Made by a program: the position numbers and the translations under genes
Assembly (NCBI RefSeq): GCF_041860085.1
Contig: NZ_CP124747.1
Location: 4,154,001-4,218,000 of the forward strand
Source: Schlesneria sp. DSM 10557
GTDB taxonomy: Bacteria > Planctomycetota > Planctomycetia > Planctomycetales > Planctomycetaceae
Direction: 5' to 3'
DNA: 64,000 nucleotides
Shown: one piece after another, positions 59,598-64,000 of the stretch
Position numbering within the stretch: the stretch's first letter is position 1
Layout of the letters: each line of letters opens with the position of its first letter
The notes under the pieces: generated by a model
Told to the model about the DNA's origin: nothing
Seen by the model: only the letters and a program-made list of their open reading frames with translations
The model's database searches: none

Positions 59598-60740
59598 CTA
59601 CCTGATCTGTTGCTGACGATCGAACAGGGCCTGGATCTGATCCTTCTCGGTCTCCAGAGGCTGATAGCCGAGAGCAAGATAGGCGTCATAGTTCGTCCAG
59701 AGGTAGGCAGACCGGCTGTTCAACTGTAGCACGGAAACAGGGGGATCCCCCTTGGGTGGCGAGATCTGCTGTAACTGGGCGGCAAAAATCACGCGCGGAC
59801 TCTCGGCTGCCTCTTCGGCCTCCATCGCTCGTTTGAGCACCGCCGAATCAATTTCAATCCGGACGGTCACGCCATCGATCCGCATCGGAGCGTCAAGCAT
59901 CACTCGGCTGGCCCCCTCCGCAGCAGGGAGCAGGTGCGAGTCAAAAACGACCCATGCGTCTTGATCGAGACTGGCCATGTGCAGCGGATCAGACTGCCCG
60001 GGCTTCGCGGAGGCGATGGCAGCCTCGAGGATGTCGATCAGCGAACTGGACGCGAGATTCGCGAGTGTCGTTGCCTCCTGACTTCGCCGCCGGATGTTCT
60101 CTGCCTCGGGATCCTTCCGTTTCAGCAAATCAACAGCCTGTTGAGCTTTCTTCAGTTCGACCGCGGCCAGTGCGAATTCGCCATTCTTCAGCGCCGTCAG
60201 CCCTGCTTCCGCAGCGGTGGCCGCCGTCGCTTTCGCGGCCTCAAACTGCTGGCGATACCACAGCCCCGTCGCGGTCAATCCGCTGATGAGAACAATTGCC
60301 ACACCGATCAATCGAAGGGGCGTGACCAGCGGCGAGCGAGGCTCTCGCTGCAATAAGGGCTCGGGCCTCTCTGGCGTGCCGACCTTCCGTTCCCTTCGCC
60401 CCCCTTTTTTCGAACCCGCTTTTGATGACGACGCTGCGGTGGAAGTGGAACTGCCAGCCTCGTCGATCACCAGATTCGGTGACGTTCTGCCCCCTTTCGT
60501 CTCCTGGGTCGGCCGGGGCGCCAGCGCCTTTGATTTGGCTCTGACGGCAGGACGAGGGTACACGTTCGCAGGCAGCACGAAGACGGGACGTTCACAGACT
60601 GGACAAAGAGGCTTTTGAAAGGTTGGAGTTCGTTGCCCTGTAACTTTGCCACCGCAATCGCATTCCACCTCGAAAGGTTCCGGCTGCGATTGCGGCTTCT
60701 TCTGAAAGAGTGACGTCGTTCGACTCAACCATCCAGCCAT
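59598..60740 (-). CDS. Zinc-ribbon, single-span membrane protein
   Basis: 380 residues; family not recognised. An N-terminal zinc ribbon is visible: ECDCGGKVTGQ then PLCPVCERPVFV (two Cys pairs). A Ser/Lys/Arg-rich linker follows, then one membrane span (LIGVAIVLISGLTATGLWY, ~140-162). A helical segment (~170-240, AATAAEAGLTALKNGEFALA) with TPR-like spacing comes next. The last ~130 residues are a beta-rich domain (QDAWVVFDSHLLPAAEGASR, IDGVTVRIEIDSAVLKRA). Topology suggests a cytoplasmic zinc ribbon with an external C-terminal domain. Zinc-ribbon plus TM proteins are common in planctomycetes and mostly unstudied. Confidence 0.8.
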   Translation of the reverse strand: MAGWLSRTTSLFQKKPQSQPEPFEVECDCGGKVTGQRTPTFQKPLCPVCERPVFVLPANVYPRPAVRAKSKALAPRPTQETKGGRTSPNLVIDEAGSSTSTAASSSKAGSKKGGRRERKVGTPERPEPLLQREPRSPLVTPLRLIGVAIVLISGLTATGLWYRQQFEAAKATAATAAEAGLTALKNGEFALAAVELKKAQQAVDLLKRKDPEAENIRRRSQEATTLANLASSSLIDILEAAIASAKPGQSDPLHMASLDQDAWVVFDSHLLPAAEGASRVMLDAPMRIDGVTVRIEIDSAVLKRAMEAEEAAESPRVIFAAQLQQISPPKGDPPVSVLQLNSRSAYLWTNYDAYLALGYQPLETEKDQIQALFDRQQQIR

Positions 60741-60848
60741 GCGTCCACCGTACGTACGAAGGTGCCCGGTCCAACCTCACCATTATGGATGCGAGATTAA
60801 CAAAGTGCAAAGAAACTCCGGCCGGGACACCAGATCCGACATTACCTG

Positions 60849-61946
60849 TCAGACTTCTTTCTCGACGCGCGCCTCGAGATCAGACAATGCGATCATGGGA
60901 CAATGTGAGTTCCTGGTCATGGCTTCGAGCGAATTGGGATCCTTGAACGCAGATCCGCTGATCACACAGACAATGTTCGCGTTGGGATCGAGCAGCCCCT
61001 CTCGGGCGGCCTTAAGCACTCCGGCCACAGCCGTCGAACCGGCTGGCTCGGCAAAGAGACCTTCTTCCCTGGCCAGCCGCGACTGCACCTCATAGATCCA
61101 CTCATCGGTAACAAGGTGTCCGGTCCCGCCACTTTGACGGCACGCCTCGATCACCAGATCCCCGTCGATCACCTGAGGTACCTGCAGACCGCTGATGCGA
61201 CTGGTGCACTCGACCGGAACCGCCGCTTTCGAACCCGCTTTCAGGGGCCCTGCGATGGTGTCGTTTCCTTCTGGCTGTACACATTCAATGCGAGGAGTTC
61301 GCTCGATTCGCCCTGATTTCACAAGCTGCTGAAATCCGCGTGCGATGGCCAGCACGAAGCCCCCACCCCCGGCCATGCAGAAGACATGGTCGATGGGCCC
61401 GTCGATCTGCTCGGCCATCTCGTGAGAGATCCCGTACACACCGCTCATGCCGACCGGGCTGAATGCAAATGCGCTGATCTGCATCTGCGCCTGAGGTCGT
61501 GAGCTGAGCTTTTTCAAGCAGTCAACCACGCGATCGGACGTCTCGCTGTCGACTCCAAAATTCTTCACGCGGTACAGCTTCGCGCCGTAGGCCAGCATCT
61601 GACGCAGCTTACCTTCAGGCGCCTTCTCGACAATCGCAATCTCGCAGGTGATTCCCGCCAATGCACAATAGGCTGCCAGTGCCGCGCCGGTATTCCCGCT
61701 CGACGTGGCAATGCATTCGGTCTTGCCGTTAGCCACCATGTCGGAAACAGCCGCACACGCAAATCGGTCTTTGTAAGACCCGGTCGGATTCGTGAACTCC
61801 AGTTTGAAGAAAAGATTCTTCAGTCCGGCGGCGGGTCCGAGTCGGCGGGATCGAACGAGCGGCGTCCCCCCTTCGCCCAACGTCAATCGAGCCGCGGGGG
61901 GAACGGGTTCCATCCAGTCTGCGTAGCGCCACAATCCCTGATTCAT
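60849..61946 (-). CDS. thrC: Threonine synthase
   Basis: 365 residues from the ATG at 61946, with AGGAG five bases upstream. It converts O-phosphohomoserine to threonine with pyridoxal phosphate. The N-terminus carries LTLGEGGTPLVRSRRL. The PLP-lysine motif NPTGSYKDR has Lys59. The phosphate and cofactor loops are SSGNTGAALAAY (81-92) and the glycine loop FCMAGGGGFVLA. The C-terminal part holds EPAGSTAVAGVLKA and the cofactor-nitrogen segment CVISGSAFKDP. Length fits the short (plant/archaeal-like) class. Cysteate synthase or other fold-type II enzymes are alternatives but less likely. The M20 peptidase gene lies upstream on the same strand, 148 bases away. Confidence 0.85.
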   Translation of the reverse strand: MNQGLWRYADWMEPVPPAARLTLGEGGTPLVRSRRLGPAAGLKNLFFKLEFTNPTGSYKDRFACAAVSDMVANGKTECIATSSGNTGAALAAYCALAGITCEIAIVEKAPEGKLRQMLAYGAKLYRVKNFGVDSETSDRVVDCLKKLSSRPQAQMQISAFAFSPVGMSGVYGISHEMAEQIDGPIDHVFCMAGGGGFVLAIARGFQQLVKSGRIERTPRIECVQPEGNDTIAGPLKAGSKAAVPVECTSRISGLQVPQVIDGDLVIEACRQSGGTGHLVTDEWIYEVQSRLAREEGLFAEPAGSTAVAGVLKAAREGLLDPNANIVCVISGSAFKDPNSLEAMTRNSHCPMIALSDLEARVEKEV

Positions 61947-62094
61947 CTTTTCTCCTGTTCGTTTCTCAAGCGGTTGGTTGAAGCCCCTGAATTCGCTTCC
62001 CGGTTCACATCCGGGATGAACTTGCAACGAGATCGGAGGCAGGTCTGTGACGCACGTTCAACGGGAAGAAGATCGATTTTTGACAGTGGCCGTC

Positions 62095-63507
62095 TCAGCA
62101 GATGTTGTGAACAGAAGAGTCCGGTCGATTCTGCATTTCTGCCAGCTTTTGCCACAGATTGGCACTCGCCCTGATACCGCGATGGAAGTCCGCAACGGAG
62201 AAATGTTCGTCGGGACTATGAAGGTTGTCGGTATTCTGCCCCCATCCCAGCAACAACGTGTCCAGGCCCAGTACGTCTTTGAACGTCTGAACAACCGGGA
62301 TCGAGCCTCCTTCGCGAATCAGACGAACCTGATCAACGGCCCACGCTTCCTGGATGGCTGACTTCGCGGCTTCAATGTACGGGCTGTTCGGATCGAACAC
62401 GAAGCCGGGACAGCCATGGTAGCTGGTGAATTCAAACTTCAGCGAAGGTGGGCATTGGGACTTCAAATACTGATGCAGAGCTTCCGTCAGCTTTTCGGGG
62501 TTTTGATCCGGAACGAGTCGACAGGTGATCTTCACGGTCGCTTTGGACGGCACGATCGTTTTGGGCCCCGCCCCTGTGTAGCCACTGAACAGACCATTGA
62601 CCTCGCACGTGGGTCGGGCCCAGCGCCGCTCCAGGGTCGAGAAGCCCTCTTCCCCTGCGACTTCAGTGATCCCCAGTTCTGCCTTGAAGGCCCCTTCATC
62701 GAAGTGCAGTTCGCTGAACAACTGCCGTTCCGAGGGCGTCAGCGGTTTGACGTCATCGTAGAATCCGGGAATACGCACTCGCCCCTGATCGTCGTGCAAT
62801 GAAGCAATCAAACGGGCGATCCCCGTGGCCGGGTTCGCCACAGCCCCTCCGAAGACTCCCGAATGCAGGTCTTTGGACGGCCCTGTCAAACTGATCTCGA
62901 CCGCCACAATCCCTCGCAGACCATAGGTAATAGCGGGCTGGTTGGGACCGTACTGACTGGTATCGCTCACCACCGCCACATCGGCCTGAAGCTGGTCCCG
63001 GCGTGCATTGAGGAAATCTTCCAGGTTCCGGCTGCCAACCTCTTCTTCCCCCTCGATCACGTACTTCAGATTGACCGGAAGTTTTCCGATGGTTCGCAGC
63101 CACGCTTCGGCCGATTTGATGTGAGTAAACATCTGCCCTTTGTCGTCCGTTGCCCCACGTGCATAGAGGCAGCCGTGCCGCAGTGTTGGCTCAAAGGGAG
63201 GTGTCGTCCAGAGATCCAGTGGATCTGCGGGCTGAACGTCATAATGCCCGTAGACCAGAACCGTCGGCGCTCCTGGCGACTTGAGCCATTCGCCGTAAAC
63301 AATGGGATGACCGGCTGTGGGGACGATTTCTGCAGTACAACCGAGATTGGCGAGTTGCCGATGGACGAACTCCGCCCCGCGCTGCAAGTGAGGTTTGCAT
63401 TCAGGATCAGCGCTCACAGTGGGGATTCGCAGAAATTCCTTCAGCTCTTCGACGAAGCGTTCCTCATTCTGCGTCAAATACTCAGAGACTTGTGCATTTG
63501 TTGCCAA
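62095..63507 (-). CDS. M20-family dipeptidase
   Basis: 470 residues from a TTG at 63507, supported by AAGGAG six bases upstream. All M20 dinuclear-zinc features are visible: VLVYGHYDVQP with His88 and Asp90, GATDDKGQ with the bridging Asp121, IEGEEEVGS with catalytic Glu154 and neighbouring ligand, VVSDTSQYG (Asp ligand), and the late HSPDEHF His. The lid/dimerisation domain begins near RGIVAVEISLTGPSKDLHSG, with the conserved GPSKDLHSGVFGG. It hydrolyses dipeptides or short peptides in the cytoplasm, similar to DapE/CNDP-type enzymes; specificity is not predictable. It may share a transcript with thrC. Confidence 0.93.
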   Translation of the reverse strand: MATNAQVSEYLTQNEERFVEELKEFLRIPTVSADPECKPHLQRGAEFVHRQLANLGCTAEIVPTAGHPIVYGEWLKSPGAPTVLVYGHYDVQPADPLDLWTTPPFEPTLRHGCLYARGATDDKGQMFTHIKSAEAWLRTIGKLPVNLKYVIEGEEEVGSRNLEDFLNARRDQLQADVAVVSDTSQYGPNQPAITYGLRGIVAVEISLTGPSKDLHSGVFGGAVANPATGIARLIASLHDDQGRVRIPGFYDDVKPLTPSERQLFSELHFDEGAFKAELGITEVAGEEGFSTLERRWARPTCEVNGLFSGYTGAGPKTIVPSKATVKITCRLVPDQNPEKLTEALHQYLKSQCPPSLKFEFTSYHGCPGFVFDPNSPYIEAAKSAIQEAWAVDQVRLIREGGSIPVVQTFKDVLGLDTLLLGWGQNTDNLHSPDEHFSVADFHRGIRASANLWQKLAEMQNRPDSSVHNIC

Positions 63508-63909
63508 AATTCACTCCTTGATAACTGCTGCAGGGTGTCTGCGAATGTCCTGAGAACGGTGTCGTCGACTTCACGAAATTGCCTGCTGCCCAATCCTGGC
63601 CGATACGACGACGTGAGCCACGGTGAGTCCATCGAAAACAGAGGAACGATTGAAGACACCTGATCCAGGTGTCTCGAAGAGTTCGGGGGAGGATACAGGG
63701 ATTGAAGGATTCGAGGAAGGAACGGTCTGCGGCATTTTTTCTGCTGATTTCATGCCAATGTTTGTCCCTCCCTTGCGTCTTCCGATAGAATACAGTCTCA
63801 CACGCGATTCGGAATTGGCAGTAACAACCTTCACTGCTCTAATCCGATCGCCTTCATGATTCACTTCGGTGCATTTCGTCAGCGATCATCCTCGGCAGGA
63901 ACCAGTGAT
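63508..63909. other. Spacer at the right edge
   Basis: 402 bases between the dipeptidase start (-) and a partial + gene. A frame at 63571-63864 (-) has no family resemblance and probably is not a gene. Confidence 0.4.
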
Positions 63910-64000
63910 ATGGATTTTCCGGTATGTCCCTCGTGTCGTCAGTCAGTCATTGATGATGATGCTGTGGACTGTCCCTTCTGTGGAGCCTCGATGAAGGCCA
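63910..64000 (+). CDS. Zinc-ribbon protein (3'-partial)
   Basis: Only ~30 codons are visible before the window ends. From the ATG at 63910 (AGGAA upstream) it reads MDFPVCPSCRQSVIDDDAVD then CPFCGASMKA, two CxxC pairs forming a zinc ribbon. An in-frame ATG at 63856 would add 18 residues. Proteins starting this way in planctomycetes are often long, with the ribbon at the N-terminus. Function cannot be judged from this fragment. Confidence 0.7.
   Translation, partial: MDFPVCPSCRQSVIDDDAVDCPFCGASMKA

Noticed and set aside
63571-63864. 97-codon - strand frame at the right edge
   Set aside because: Low-complexity, unlike any family, and lies in a promoter-sized spacer between divergent genes.
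1-64000. CRISPR array, prophage or rRNA
   Set aside because: No regularly spaced direct repeats, phage structural genes or rRNA signature sequences were seen.

Overview
The window comes from a planctomycete (order Planctomycetales). The markers are two pairs of cytochrome-c/DUF1549/DUF1553 and DUF1501 secreted proteins, a DUF1559 prepilin-like protein, a short 'carboxypeptidase-regulatory' lipoprotein, a TIGR03009/LolA-like secreted protein, and a very large Ser/Thr kinase-ATPase-TPR regulator.

Region 1 (1-22134) is the most unusual part. At least eight genes run on the + strand with overlaps or almost no spacing, so they look like one operon of more than 20.7 kb. In order they encode: a CbxX/CfxQ-type protein with several AAA domains (cut by the left edge), two helical proteins, a MoxR-type AAA ATPase, a 514-residue protein, a 1145-residue protein with a long coiled coil, a small coiled-coil protein, and a 3425-residue membrane-anchored protein made mainly of beta-propeller-like repeats. 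A degenerate protein kinase faces the operon from the other strand. The set resembles the MoxR-vWA-beta-propeller 'ternary' conflict systems predicted computationally by Aravind and colleagues. No intact vWA (MIDAS) motif is visible here, and the combination with a multi-CbxX protein, two coiled coils and a pseudokinase may be a new variant.

Region 2 (22483-24340) is a nest of mobile DNA. An IS3-family (IS407-group-like) element, with inverted repeats, a GAAA target duplication and a frameshifted orfB, sits inside the remains of an older DDE-transposase element. A possible YhcG/DUF1016 nuclease remnant lies nearby.

Region 3 (24377-32128) carries an SGNH-like secreted protein, two small hypothetical proteins, and the first cytochrome/DUF1549/DUF1553-DUF1501 pair.

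Region 4 (32596-35299) is a tRNA-rich stretch: a Phe-like tRNA, three consecutive tRNA-Ser genes (TGA, GCT, GGA), tRNA-Cys, and a degenerate Gly-like tRNA. An HNH nuclease gene and a GNAT acetyltransferase gene lie among them. The acetyltransferase reading frame ends inside the tRNA-Cys acceptor stem.

Region 5 (35735-47709) has an SPFH/slipin protein, the lipoprotein and DUF1559 genes, the giant kinase/cyclase-like/ATPase/TPR regulator, and GT26 and GT2 glycosyltransferases. Long gene-free spacers here hold dyads built on TGTCAC/GTGACA.

Region 6 (48161-64000) has the second cytochrome/DUF1501 pair followed closely by a ROK regulator, a small secreted repeat-like protein, UV-damage endonuclease, a LolA-like protein, a SET-domain protein, an NTF2-like secreted protein, a zinc-ribbon membrane protein, threonine synthase, an M20 dipeptidase, and the start of another zinc-ribbon gene.

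All family calls come from motifs read by eye. No database search was run.
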